Origin: Turnera subulata
Taxonomy: Eukaryota; Streptophyta; Magnoliopsida; Malpighiales; Passifloraceae
Assembly: GCA_028386065.3 (NCBI GenBank)
Contig: JAKUCV010001329.1
Location: 35,746 to 99,745, forward strand
Reading direction: 5' to 3'
DNA: 64,000 nt
Shown here: in pieces, positions 20,587-31,610 of the stretch
How positions within the stretch are numbered: position 1 is the first letter of the stretch
Layout: the number at the start of each line of letters is the position of its first letter
Position numbers and translations under genes: made by a program
Notes under the pieces: model-generated
The model's database searches: none
What the model was told of the DNA's origin: nothing
What the model saw: only the letters and a program-made list of their open reading frames with translations

Positions 20587-21398
20587 TGTTGTGGTGGGTC
20601 TAAATCCCACATCGACCTCCAACCTATAGCAGCCTAAATAATGTGGATTGATTAAAAAAAATTAAAAAAAAAAGGAGGAAGCCCACTCGGTTAAGTCACA
20701 CACGTGACTTTGGTGAAAGAAGAATAATAATATTGTGAGTGGCATTGTGTGTATAGCATTAGTGAGCAGCAGCAAAAGAAAAAAACAGAAGGAGAGGCAG
20801 AGGAGTTTTGACGAGAGAAGAGGAAGGAAAAATGGGAAGTGTTTCATCTCTTTGCAAGCCTTAATCGGGTAGCAAACGAAGTCCGATCTTGATGAAATTT
20901 CAGTATGTTGTTTTCCTCTTCAAGCTCTACAAAGTGAACGGAGCTGATCGTTGAGAAGCTTCATGTTTTCGGGTATTGGTGTTATACTCATTTGGTGAGA
21001 CTTACCCACTTCTCCTCTAATTTGTTGCTTGTAATCCACTAGTATAGTGATGAGTTTGTTGTTGGAGCCAAGATATGTTGTTCTTGATGTTGCTGCTAGT
21101 GTGTTAGCCTCTAGTTTTATCTAGGGAGGAAGCTTGATTGTGAACCTATTATTATTTGATATAATGGAAGATTGACGGACTTCGGTCCCGTGGTTTTTAC
21201 CCTGTCTCGGGGGTTTTCCACGTATATTCGGTGTTGTGGTTGTGTTGTTTTTTATTGCTAGCATTTATTGGCTTGGTTGTTGATATCTCATTTTGGTAGC
21301 ACAAAGAGGGGAAATTAATTGACCGGGTTATTCCGCTGCGTATTTAATTCCGGTTAATTTTTGTTGTTGTGTTGAATTAGTGTGATTTTTTCCCAACA
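20587..21398 (+). repeat. 5' LTR of the 20.6-26.3 kb copia
   Basis: 812 bp, TGTTGTGG ... CCCAACA. It differs from the 3' LTR by scattered substitutions and small indels (for example the extra cagcagcaaaagaaaa stretch near 20765). Confidence 0.95.
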
Positions 21399-21401
21399 AA
21401 C

Positions 21402-21414
21402 TGGTAGCGGAGCC
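21402..21414 (+). other. Primer-binding site
   Basis: TGGTAGCGGAGCC three bases after the LTR end, the initiator tRNA-Met-type variant shared by three copia elements in this window. Confidence 0.8.
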
Positions 21415-21450
21415 AAGGTTCATTGTTTGTGGTTTCTTGTGCATATCAAA

Positions 21451-21964
21451 ATGGAGGATAAAGCTAGCTTGATAAAACTCAATTCATCGAATTATTCTGT
21501 GTGGAAGATGTATATGGAGGATCATTTGTATTGCAATGACTTGTTTGGGCCTATTGAGTGTGAGGGCCGAAAGGATGCAAGTACAAGTGATAAAGAGTGG
21601 AACTCTTTCAATGGAATATTGTTGCTAATATCCGGAAGTGGATTGATGTTAGTGTGGTTCATCATGTTAGTCAGATCACAGATGCTTATGAGTTGTGGAA
21701 GAAGCTGGAAGATTTGTTTAAGAAGCGGAGTACGCAGAACAAGGCTTTTTTGATTAAAAGGCTTGTGAACCTAAAGTATTGTTAGAGCACTTAAACAACT
21801 TCCAAGGAATCTTGAACCACTTGACTACTTTGGGGATAAATCTAGATGATGAAGTGCAAGCATTGATTTTGTTGAGTTCTTTGCCAGACAGTTGGGAGAC
21901 TTTGACAGTATCTCTTAGCAATTCTGCTCGTGCTGTGAAGCTCACTTTTTTTTTTTGGTATTGA
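21451..21964 (+). pseudogene. copia gag, frameshifted
   Basis: Starts at ATG 21451 (MEDKASLIKLNSSNYSVWKM), a Gag N terminus. The frame shifts near 21620 to the one reading VHHVSQITDAYELWKKLEDLF, stops at 21783, and resumes in a third frame with LEHLNNFQGILNHL (UBN2/gag-polypeptide domain). Near 21945 a poly-T run with a repeated TGAAGCTCACTTT breaks the join to the zinc-knuckle part. Confidence 0.8.
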
Positions 21965-24525
21965 AGCTCACTTTAGATACTGTGAATGATAGTGTGATGG
22001 ATGAAGCTGTCAGGAGGAAAGAACTGGGGATTAAGTCCACTGAGTCAGAGGCCATTGTTATAGAGAATAGGGGGAGGAGCAAGAGCAGAAAGCCGCAAGG
22101 AAGAAAATATTCCAAGTCTCGTGACAAGAAGAAAGAGTGGAAGCCTAGAGAAAATTCCAAATTCAGAAGTGAGATTAGATGCTACTACTGTGACAAGCCG
22201 GGACTTATCCAAAGAGAGTGTAGAAGCTTCAAGAGAGATCAAGAAAAGGAAGAAAGCAAGAAGGTTTCCAAAAAAGATTCAAGTGCAGTGGCAATTGATT
22301 CCGAAGATGATTCATTCCTTCTCTATGAGGAAGAGAGCATTAATGTTGCACAACAAGAATATACATGGGTTTTAGATAGTGGTGCTTCCCAACATATCAC
22401 ACCTTGTAGAGAGTTCTTTAGTACCTACAAGAGTGGTGACTTTGGCTCATTGAAGATGGGTAACAAGTCCGATGCTCGGATTGTTGGAGTCGGTGATATT
22501 TGTCTAGAAACTAATCTTGGATTCAAGTTGCTACTCAAGGATGTGAGACATGTTCCGGATCTTCGATTGAATTTGATCTCCACCGGCATTCTTGATGATG
22601 AGGGATATCACAGTAGCTTTGGTAATGGGGTTTGGAAGCTTAATAGAGGAAAGGGTGTAATTGTCTTGGCAAAAGGGAAAAAGGAGAATACTCTCTACCG
22701 GACTCAAGCAAAGCCTTGTTATGATGAAGTAAATGTCGTTGAGCATGAAGTCTCTATGGAGTTGTGGCATAAGAGACTTGGGCACTTGAGTGAGAAAGGC
22801 CTACAACTGCTTGCAAAGAAAGAGTTCTTGCCAAGCTTGTCAGGTACCTTGTCTAAATCTTGCACTCATTGTTTAGTTGGCAAGCAACATAGAGTGTCTT
22901 TCTATACTTTTCCTCCATCTAGAAAAAATAATGCTCTTGATTTAGTTCACACTGATGTTTGTTTCATGAGTGATAGATCCAATGGAGGTGCTTTGTATTT
23001 TGTAAATTTTATTGGTGACCACTCTAGAAAAGTGTGGGATTTTATATTAAAGAGTAAAGATCAGGTGCTTGATGTGTTCAAGAAGTTCCATGCCAGTATT
23101 GAGAGAGAAACTGGGATGAAGTTGAAGTCTGTTAAAACGGACAATGGTGGCGAATACCGGGGGCCATTTGAAGAGTATTGCAACTCTTATGGCATCAAGC
23201 TTGTGAAGACACCTCCCAAGACACTGCAACACAATGGTGTAGCAGAGAGAATGAACAGAACCATTTGCAACAGAGTTGTTAGTATGCTTTCTCATGCAAA
23301 ATTGCCTAAGTCATTTTGGGGTGAGGCAATGAGGACTGCGGTCGATTTGATCAATTTATCTCCTTCCACGGCACTTGATGGTGATGTTCCAGATAGAGTG
23401 TGGAGTGGAAAGAATGTGTCCTACAAGCACTTGAAGGTGTTTGGTTGCAAGGCATTTGTTCATGTGCCTAAAGATGAGAGGTCCAAGCTTGATAGCAAGA
23501 CCAAGCAGTGTATCTTCCTTGGATATGGGCATAATGAGTTCGGGTATAGATTGTGGGATTTGAAGAACAAGAAGATCATAAGGAGTAGAGATGTGGTGTT
23601 CTTTAAAGACCAAACACTAGAAGACTTTGATGAGACTGAAAAGCCTAGTACTTCTTCCTCTTCTTCTAGTGAGGTACTAGGTGGCCCGAGTACAGTTCCA
23701 TTTGTCCATGCTGATCACGGGGGAGATGTGCAGAATGATGATGGTGATGCAATTGGTCATGAGCCCGATGATGTTCCTACAGTTGATAATGATGCACCAG
23801 AGCATGTTGATGTAGAGTCGCCACCATAGCCACAGTTGAGAAGGTCATCAAGAGAGCCTCAACCGTCTACAAGGTATCCATCCAATGAGTGGGTGACAGT
23901 TACAGATGAAGGAGAACCAGAGAGCTATGAAGAGGCCCTGTCACTTGATGATAAAAGAAAATGGTTGGAAGCCATGCAAGATGAGATGAATTCCTTGCAT
24001 GAGAACAACACTTATGAGTTGGTTGAGTTGCCAAAGGGGAGGAGAGCACTGAACAACAAATGGGTCTTTAGGCTAAATACGGAAGAAAGTACTTCACAGC
24101 TAAGGTACAAGGCGAGATTGGTTGTCAAAGGATTTGGTCAAAAGAAGGGAATTGATTTTGATGAAATCTTTTCTCCCATTGTGAAGATGTCTTCTATCCG
24201 AGTTGTCTTGGGTTTGGCTGCCCATTTGGACTTGGAGATTGAACAACTTGATGTGAAGACGGCTTTCCTCCATGGTGAGCTAGAGGAAGAAATCTACATG
24301 AAGCAACCGGAAGGGTTTGAAGTCAAGGGAAAAGAGAACCTTGTGTGCAAGCTGAGGAAGAGCTTATATGGTCTTAAGCAAGCTCCGAGGCAATGGTACA
24401 AGAAGTTTGACTCCTTCATGATAGATCATGAGTTCAGCAGGACTACCTCTGATCATTGTGTATATGTCAAGAGGTACTCTGATGATAATTTTATTATCCT
24501 CTGGCTATATGTGATGATATGTTGA
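21955..24525 (+). pseudogene. copia pol part 1: zinc knuckle, protease, integrase, RT to the active site
   Basis: Zinc knuckle CYYCDKPGLIQREC (the usual histidine is replaced), protease DSGASQHIT, GAG-pre-integrase WHKRLGHLSEKGL ... CTHCLVGKQHRVSF, and integrase with the D of HTDVCF, TDNGGEY and the E in NGVAERMNRT. One TAG at 23827-23829 separates integrase from RT. RT follows from 23836 (KWVFRLN, YKARLVVKGFGQKKGIDFDE, QLDVKTAFLHGELEEEIYM, KSLYGLKQAPRQWYKKFD). The frame is lost at about 24510 where the YVDD codons should be. Confidence 0.9.
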
Positions 24526-25479
24526 TTGTTGGCCATGATGCAAAGAAAATCCGAAGTTTAAAGAAAGCTTTGAGTAGTTCATTTGCAAATGAAGGATTTG
24601 GGACCGGCAAAGCAAATACTTGGCATGAAAATCTCTAGAGACCGGAACAAGAAGAAATTATGGTTGTCTCAAGAAAGATACATCGAGAAGATTCTTGATA
24701 GGTTCAACATGAGCAAGGCAAAATCGGTGTGTTCTCCACTTGCGGCTCACTTTAGGCTTAGTTCCAAGCAAAGTCCTACAAGTGACCAAGAGAAGGAAGA
24801 GATGAAGAAAGTGCCTTATGTTTCAGCCGTGGGTAGTTTGATGTATGTCATGGTGTGCACTAGGCCGAATATTGCCTATGTCGTTGGTGTTGTTAGCCGG
24901 TTCATGTCTAATCCGGGTAAAGAGCATTGGTCGGCCGTGAAATGGATATTGTGGTATCTCAGGGGTACTTCTAGTCTGTGTTTATCCTTTGGCCATGGGA
25001 GTCCGATACTTGAAGGGCATACGGATGCGGATATGGCGGGAGATGTTGATTCTAGGAAGTCTACTTCTGGGTTTATGATGACCTTTGCAGGAGGAGCCGT
25101 GTCATGGCAATCAAAGTTGCAGAAGTGTGTAGCATTGTCCAATACAGAGGCCGAGTATATTGCCCTGTCAGAGGGTGGAAAAGAAGTTATGTGGATGAAG
25201 AAACTTCTTGAGGAACTTGGTCTTAGTCAAGACAAGTTCGTTGTGCATTGTGATAGTCAGAGCGCGATCCATCTCAGTAAGAATCCTACCTTTCATTCAA
25301 GGTCCAAGCACATTGAGGTGCGGTATCAGTGGATACGAAAAGCTATTGAGATGAAGCAATTGTGTGTTGAGAAAATCCATACAGAGGATAATGGCTCCGA
25401 TATGATGACGAAGCCACTACCAAAGGAGAAGCTTGTTTTTTGTCGGAAGCAAGCGGGCTTGGTAGAACCCTCCATGTGA
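24510..25479 (+). pseudogene. copia pol part 2: end of RT and RNase H
   Basis: Resumes two bases out of register after the YVDD site with MKDLGPAKQILGMKI, then RT thumb and RNase H motifs (GHTDADMAGD, SNTEAEYIALSEGGKE, HCDSQSAIHLSKNP, HSRSKHIEVRY) and a normal C terminus just before the polypurine tract. Known copia RNase H aspartates and glutamate are visible. Confidence 0.9.
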
Positions 25480-25495
25480 GTTTGGAGGGGGAGAT

Positions 25496-26294
25496 TGTTG
25501 TGGTGGGTCCAAACCCACATGGACCTCCAACCTATAGCAGCCTAAATAATGTGGATTGATTAAAAAAAATAAAAAAAGGAGGAAGCCCACTCGGTTAAGT
25601 CACACACGTGACTTTGGTGAAAGAAGAATAATATTATATTGTGAGTGGCATTGTGTGTATAGCATTAGTGAGCTGAAAAAATAGAAGGAGAGGCAGAGGT
25701 GTTTTGACGAGAGAAGAGGAAGGAAAAAGGGGAAGTGCTTCACCTCTTTGCAATCCTTGATCGGGTAGCAAATGGAGTCCGATCTTGATGAAATTTTAGC
25801 ATGTTGTTCTCCTCTTCAAGCTCTACAAAGTGAACGGAGCTGATCATTGAGAAGCTTCATGTTTTCGGGTATTGGTGTTATACTCATTTGGTGAGACTTA
25901 CCCACTTCTCCTCTAATTTGTTGCTTGTAATCCACTAGTATAGTGATGAGTTTGTTGTTGGAGCCAAGATATGTTGTTCTTGATGTTGCTGCTAGTGTGT
26001 TAGCCTCTAGTTTTATCTAGGGAGGAAGCTTGATTTTGAACCCATTATTATTTGATATAGTGGAAGAATGACGGACTTCGGTCCCGTGGTTTTTACCCTG
26101 TCTCGGGGGTTTTCCACGTATATTCGGTGTTGTGGTTGTGTTGTTTTTGATTGCTAGCATTTATTGGCTTGGTTGTTGATATCTTATTTTGGTAGCACAA
26201 AGAGGGGAAATTAATTGACCGGGTTATTCCGCTGCGCATTTAATTCCGGTTAATTTTTGTTGTTGTGTTGAATTGGTGTGATTTTTCCCCAACA
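25496..26294 (+). repeat. 3' LTR of the 20.6-26.3 kb copia
   Basis: 799 bp, same orientation as gene B. Its last base A joins TGTCA to re-form an ATG for gene B. An LTR promoter could therefore read into B; no transcript evidence is available here. Confidence 0.95.
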
Positions 26295-26836
26295 TGTCAC
26301 TCTTCCTGATCGACTTGAGATTCTTCTTCCCTCCGCTAATCAATCTCATCTTGATCAAAAACCAAACCTCTACTCTTCTGGCCGCTAGTATTTATAATGA
26401 TCATTCCTTGCACTCGATTTGGGCGGTGTTCTTTTTGGTTCTCCTGTTTCTTGGGATTCTTTTCGTCTTACTATACTTCTCCCTTAGGCTTCCCGTTACT
26501 GTCCAGCCTCGCGTCTTATTACAACCTGGGAATTTCTCAGGTTCCTTGCTCATTTGTTTTCTGGCCTCCCTTTTTCTCCCACTAGAGTTGTTTTGAGTTG
26601 TGTACGCAACCATTGTTGTCTTTAATCTATGGTTTGGTGATCTTTGTAGCCTGCTCAATCGCTTCCATCAATGTCTACTCCACACTCTTGGATCTACACT
26701 TCCTGGACTTACCCGTTTATTCATTACTCATGATCAACCACAGGCTGCTTCTCCTCTTCTTGCAACCACTGAATGCGACCCAAACATCGTACAAGGACAG
26801 CCGCAGCCTGAAGTAGCCATAGATATCGATGATTAA
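26294..26836 (+). pseudogene. Array membrane protein B, one nonsense codon
   Basis: Paralogue of gene D, 180 codons. A copia element split the original start codon: ATG (20581-20583) lies left of the element, while on the right LTR terminal A plus the TSD bases TG provide a new ATG in the same frame. The frame then reads (M)SLFLIDLRFFFPPLINL ... LPLELF and meets TGA at 26594-26596, where gene D has TGG (Trp). After this stop the same frame stays open to 26836 and keeps the family C terminus AIDIDD. Hydrophobic segments match those of D. Probably a recent pseudogene; read-through is not excluded. Function of the family unknown. Confidence 0.8.
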
Positions 26837-26990
26837 TGATCTGTGTCACACAGTGTCAGTATATTCCTCCCGCGTTGCCTGGTCTCTTTGTCTCTCTGTA
26901 ATAATCTTTACCATGCATTATTTCGTGCAGTAATTCAATTGGATGACGACTGTATATAATCTTTGTCTCCTGCTTTCTAGGGTTCATATA
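26837..26990. other. 3' flank of gene B
   Basis: Collinear with 44697-44850 behind gene D (CACACAGTGT ... TGCCTGGTCTCTTTGTC). No ORF. Confidence 0.7.
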
Positions 26991-26994
26991 TATT

Positions 26995-27545
26995 GTTTCT
27001 CCTGCTTTACACATATTTTCCATAAAGCTCCCCACAACGATCCGATCCCTTGCAAACTAGGCAATTTGTCTCCTTCCCTGCTCATTTGTGTCCTCACCCC
27101 CTCGCCCTTGTTTTTTATAGTAGAAGACTATATATTCTGCATCCCGCCGGGAACTAATCTCACCCGGAAATTGATCGGCTATACCTCACCCAATGTTCGA
27201 TGCTATATGCCACCATTGTTCTCTTTTATCAGTGAGAGTACTTCTAGCTAGCCATCGGATTTTCTTTCATCACTGGGTACTCCCTCACTCTCGGATCTTT
27301 CCCTGCTCTTACTGTTCTATTAATGACAACCTGTCAAATCCAAGATCACCCATTGTTTTGGTACTATATATGCGCCACCATTTATCTTTTATCCAAGAGC
27401 GCTTTATATCGCCACCGGATTTGCCTTCACATCACTACTGGCTACTCCCTTTGTTAATGTTCTAGAGCCCAAGAAGTTCAAACAACCACAAGCTTCTGCT
27501 CTCGTTACAAACATTAAAGTCTATCCTCAACATCATACAAGGGTA
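26995..27545 (+). pseudogene. Decayed type A membrane-gene relic downstream of B
   Basis: Pieces match genes A and C in order: aagctcccc-aac-atcc, ctccttccctgctcatttgtgt, atgccaccattgtt, ctggctactccct, and near the end caaccacaagcttctgctctc-ttacaaacatt. They are broken by insertions and an internal partial repeat. It corresponds to the relic at 44860-45420. Confidence 0.7.
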
Positions 27546-27885
27546 GTTTTACATTGTATTACATATATATAATTCGTTTCCTGCATATTCCTTTACTTTG
27601 TTTCAAATATATGTATTTGTTTTCACTGTGGAGGTTTTGCAGTTATTTTGTCGTGTTGTACACGAAAGGATACTGTCATATATTGAAACAATGTTATGGT
27701 ATAGTAAATCTCTTTTACTAACTTTCCCCAAACCCTCCCCCTCCCTCCTCTTTTTTTGTCATATATCAATGTTTTTCCATTTTATGTGATGATGTTGATG
27801 GGAGACTGTTCCCACGTAATGTTATGGTATAGTAAATCTCTGTTGCTAACTTGAAAATCAGATATATTAATCCAAGCAGTAGAGA
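27546..27885. other. Spacer behind the relic, no gene
   Basis: AT-rich and collinear with 45420-45795. Contains a repeated phrase gttatggtatagtaaatctct (27692 and 27818). Confidence 0.6.
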
Positions 27886-28440
27886 AAATCCAAACTAAAT
27901 AACCAAAATCTTGGCCTGTACGTAACTGCTAGTGGGCTATAGCCTATTGCCGCTACTGGGATATAATTTATGGGCTATGTCCCTTCAGTTTGCTTTAGGG
28001 GGGGACACTTTTACGGATGAGCCAAACCGAAACTTTCTGGACCGTACAAAGCCCAATATTTTTCACCACGTTTTAATCAATCGTTACACACCTTCTCATA
28101 AAGTTCCGTTAACTCCTCCAAAATTCCACCATAACCCGGAAAAAAAAAAAAAAATCTAGCCCGAATTCGGAAACCGAAACAAAGAGAAAAAGAATAAAAT
28201 AAAAAGTTAGCTTTCCACTAACACTTCTTCTTCTTCTTCTTCTTATTCTCTCTTCTCCAAAATCACGCGAAAGAGGGATCCCCTCCCCGATTACCAATTT
28301 ACCCGCGACGGTTTATTAAAAACCCACGCTATGCTCCGGTGATTATTTATTCCCCTCCCGGCCGCCGGACTTATTTTTTTAAAGGAAAGTTATGTATAAG
28401 GAGAGAGGCATGGGCGGGTCCAAGTCGGAGGTGGTTGATC
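27886..28440 (+). pseudogene. Copy P2 of the CK2-beta promoter with the first 49 bases of the coding region
   Basis: Collinear with 45795-46370: gcctgtacgt, gggctata, ggatgagcc-aaaccgaaac, aaagcccaatattt, the CTT repeat, cggccgccgg and then ATG at 28392. The first 49 coding bases, including ATGTATAAGGAGAGAGGCAT, are identical to CK2 beta. Homology ends abruptly at 28440, so only about 16 codons of the gene were duplicated. Confidence 0.9.
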
Positions 28441-29558
28441 ATACGAAAGAATGTAGCTTGATAATAAGCTGAAATACTATTCCAATGTTAAAGAAGAAAA
28501 AAAAAAACAGTGATTCCCTTGGTAAGCCTTCGTCACTCGTAGCGTAGAAAAGAAATCTTACTTGCTCTGGTCTTTTCTTTTGATATTAAAAGAGTATTCC
28601 TACCGCTCGTATTCTCACCAAAAAAAAAAGGAGAAGAGTATTCCTACCTCAATCTTTTTCTTCTTTCAAATTTCCTTACACTATCTAATACAAGGTTAAT
28701 ACTTATCAGATTTTTATAGAAAGGCTAATCCTTGCCAGGTTTAACTTTTTTTTAAAAAAAAAAACCACAAAAGTAGTAACAGTTTAAAATCGCTGAAACT
28801 CACAAAAAAGAAAGTTTAAAATTGCTAAAAGTTGCAAGTTCAGGGTGATAAAATAATAATAATTTTAATTTTAATAATGGAAAAAATTATAAATTTTGTG
28901 CGATGTGGCAAGAGATTTTTGTTAAAGATGTAGCATTATTGTAGTAATTCAGTTAAGTAAGTTAGGTATGGCAACATTATCAATGTATATGTAGGTTTGT
29001 TTTCTTATTGAAAAATTGAAAGAAAATTGAAAGATTTCAGATTTTGGTAGATGGAAGAGGATTCTTTCTTGATTAGTAATTGTGAGAGGAAGTTTCTGTT
29101 AAGATTGGTGATTCTGTTTAGGAACCTGTAACTTAGTTTTGAGTTATATAGATCAGGATGGATCATTAGGTTTGTTTTCTTATTGAAAGATATAAGATTT
29201 TGATAAATGGAATAGGATTCTTTCTTGATTACTGATTGTGACGGGATGCTTCTATTAAGATCAATGGTGATTCTGTTTAGAATACTGTATCTATGATCTC
29301 TGATACCTGGGAAGCTGTTACCTGCTGTGATTTGCTTGCATATTCAAAATGGTTCGGGGATTTGAACTTCTCTTGCACTGTAACTTTGTTGTACACCTCT
29401 GCTTATTTCATTAATTCTCGTCTCTGATCATGCTGCGCAAAATTTGATGGAAAGATGTCATGTTATTTCCATCCTTTATTGAATGTTGATGGACATTGCA
29501 AGGTAGCTGAAAAGCAAATACCTATATACTGAACTTTGTGTCTTTTGATCATCTTCAG
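28441..29558 (+). other. Spacer with intron-like sequence and a direct repeat
   Basis: No ORF. A diverged tandem repeat (about 28990-29125 and 29163-29295, sharing taggtttgttttcttattg and gaggattctttcttgatta) occupies the middle. The end, cttttgatcatcttcag, is a good splice acceptor for the CCDC97-like exon, so part of this may be a captured intron. Confidence 0.5.
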
Positions 29559-29831
29559 TTGTCAAATGAGAGCAGGCCCGTTCAATCTGGCAGCGAACAG
29601 CAAACTATGGAAGCAACAATTTCAGCAGAAGATGTGGGAGATATGATGGACCAGTTCACCTGCATCATGCATCAAAAGTTTCTTTCCGGTGAAGATCATC
29701 AGCATTTGGATTACTCGAAAATAGACGAAGATGTAAGCTTGGATGATCACTGGCTAAGGGAAGCAAACCGTGATGCCGAGGACAAGTATTTTGCTGAAGA
29801 TGACTATGATGATCCGGATGAGATGCAATAA
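29559..29831 (+). pseudogene. Last exon of a CCDC97-like gene, isolated fragment
   Basis: 91 codons after a splice acceptor at 29557-29558, ending in TAA. Residues FTCIMHQKFLSGEDHQHLDY and YSKIDEDVSLDDHWLREANR, followed by DAEDKYF and an acidic tail, match the C-terminal domain of coiled-coil domain-containing protein 97, which is found in plants and animals and linked to splicing complexes. No upstream exons are seen in the preceding 1.1 kb. The frame is intact. It sits between two promoter-repeat copies, so it was probably captured during duplication. It could still be expressed as a short protein, but I know of no such start. Confidence 0.6.
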
Positions 29832-30189
29832 TAACCTTGTCGCTGTAAATTTTTGTTTTAAAGGATATGGTTTCGTACATATGCGTCATGTATTTCATTG
29901 CAGGCATTTCATTTTGTTTGCTCAGCTGGTTTCAAATGTCTTATGAAGTACCAAGTCTTGGGGTATAAAAACATATAAGATTTGGTTAAGTTATGTGTGG
30001 ATTGCAGTTTAGTTCAATTCAGTATAAATAATTTCTTCTCACTTGCTATAGTATATGATGTTTGTTTCATGCCTTCTTTTGTTTCATGCCTTCGTTTGTC
30101 AACAGGTGTTTTTAATTTTCTATTTTCTTTGTGTTCTTACAAGTGTCAATTCCTCAATTTTAATTGCTTTCTTATTGTCAACAAAAAAC
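29832..30189. other. Downstream flank of the CCDC97-like fragment
   Basis: AT-rich sequence that may be the captured 3' untranslated region. Nothing else seen. Confidence 0.4.
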
Positions 30190-30350
30190 AAAAATCTAGC
30201 CCATACGTGATTTTTCGCTTGTGGGCTATTTGCCTATAGCCGTCACTGGGAATTGGGCTAGGGTTTTATGGATGAGCCCAAACAGAAACTTTCTGGATTG
30301 ACCGTACACACCTTCTCTCATAAGTTCCCTTAGCTCCTTACATTTTATAA
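30190..30350. repeat. Copy P3 of the CK2-beta-promoter repeat
   Basis: Contains ctagcccatacgtg, gtgggctatt, attgggctaggg, ggatgagcccaaac, aactttctgga and cataagttcc in the order seen before CK2 beta. Confidence 0.75.
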
Positions 30351-31366
30351 TTTTATTTTCCATGTCTTAAAAGTTTTTAAATTTCATATTCTGATTTCAA
30401 CAATTTTTAGTTAAGCCATATGGTATTTGCAAATTTTATCTTGTGTTTAACCATTGGATTGATCTAAAGAAAAAAAAAAGCATTGGGTAGTGTATTGTTC
30501 AAAAAACATAATTAATTTTTTTTGTCGGAAAAAATGATATCAGGGGATTGTGTTACTTCTCACGTTAAAACACGCGAGAAAATCCCTCCTGAAAAAATGA
30601 AAAGTTCATCTCAGCTTTGACAATTTGGCACCTAGAACGTAATTCCATGTCATCATCAACCATTGTTCATTGTCAAAATTTCAGAGGCCAAAGGGTGTCC
30701 TTTCTTATTGCAGGGAAGGGAAGGTGAAAGCGAAAGCTAACGCTTTCTTTCAAAAATGCACGGGTCAAAGGGCTGTTCTTGTATAGCCCAAAAATGTTCT
30801 TATAAAATTCTCTAAGCTAGCTAGCGCCCCTTTCATGGATTATACTCTTTTTTCTCCTCCAACGGCTACCTAGTGCTCTATCTACATTTTGTTTAGAAAT
30901 GCAGATGGAATAGGAAGGGACGAGAATGGATGAGAAAGGAAAGGTCGGGAATGGTGAGGAGGGTAAATTTATTTTTTTTTAAGGAATAAGGAGGATAAAA
31001 TTTTAACCTAATTTGTTTTGATAAAATTATTGAAGGAAAAAGAAAGGGAAATAATGGGTAATATTTGTAAGTCACATAGATATCCACCAAGTGGCCCTCG
31101 CAATGATGAGATTAAATACCCTCGATAGCCTTATTGTTGAAAATCAAAGTGTTTCTTACAACATATTTTATTATGACGTGTGCAAGCTTGCGCAATAGAG
31201 ATTGCGCCATAGAGATTGGCAGATTGCGTCATAGAGATTGCGCCATGCATATAGTATTACGTGGGAAAAATTAGTTAAACATATGGGAAAACCGGAAAAG
31301 AACTAAAAAGGCTTATTCTCAGTCACCGAAGGGAACCTTCTTGTCAGCTTCGCTAGGCATGCCGGT
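30351..31366. other. Spacer and array flank, unit 3
   Basis: No gene. Short tandem repeats of tagagattgcg(c/t)cat lie at 31193-31245. From about 31155 (cttacaacatat) to 31350 (ggaaccttcttgtcagctt) it matches the flanks at 20285-20475 and 38690-38740 and the sequence just upstream of gene D. Confidence 0.6.
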
Positions 31367-31585
31367 TGTTAGAGATAAGTATATGAGTTAGAGATAAGTA
31401 CATATGCTAAAGCTGTAACGATTACTATTGTATCTGATAAACCATACGTGGGTTATCATGTGTAGTATATACCTTATCATATAAGACTTGTAGTTCTGAT
31501 GTAACACTGCAACTACTGGTATAATATACAGACGAGGGCAGCACATTGTGTGTGCCTAATTTCCCAAATCATCTGTGTTTCTATA
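31367..31585 (+). repeat. 5' LTR of the Ale-like copia
   Basis: 219 bp starting TGTTAGAGATAAG, with an internal near-repeat (agagataagtatatg / agagataagtacatatg) and the unusual end CTATA instead of CA. Confidence 0.85.
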
Positions 31586-31610
31586 TGGTAGCGGAGCCAC
31601 ACAAGCTCTA

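Larger units (their letters stand above)
20587..26294 (+). mobile_element. Ty1/copia retrotransposon, Tork/Tnt1-like, inserted in the start codon of gene B
   Basis: LTRs 20587-21398 and 25496-26294, primer-binding site 21402, polypurine tract 25482-25495 (TTGGAGGGGGAGA), exact target duplicate TGTCA (20582-20586 and 26295-26299). The element order gag-protease-integrase-RT-RNase H is typical of copia, and the residues resemble Tnt1-94. It is inactive: frameshifts in gag, a stop before RT and a frameshift at the RT active site. The LTRs differ by several substitutions and about 13 bp of indels. Confidence 0.95.
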
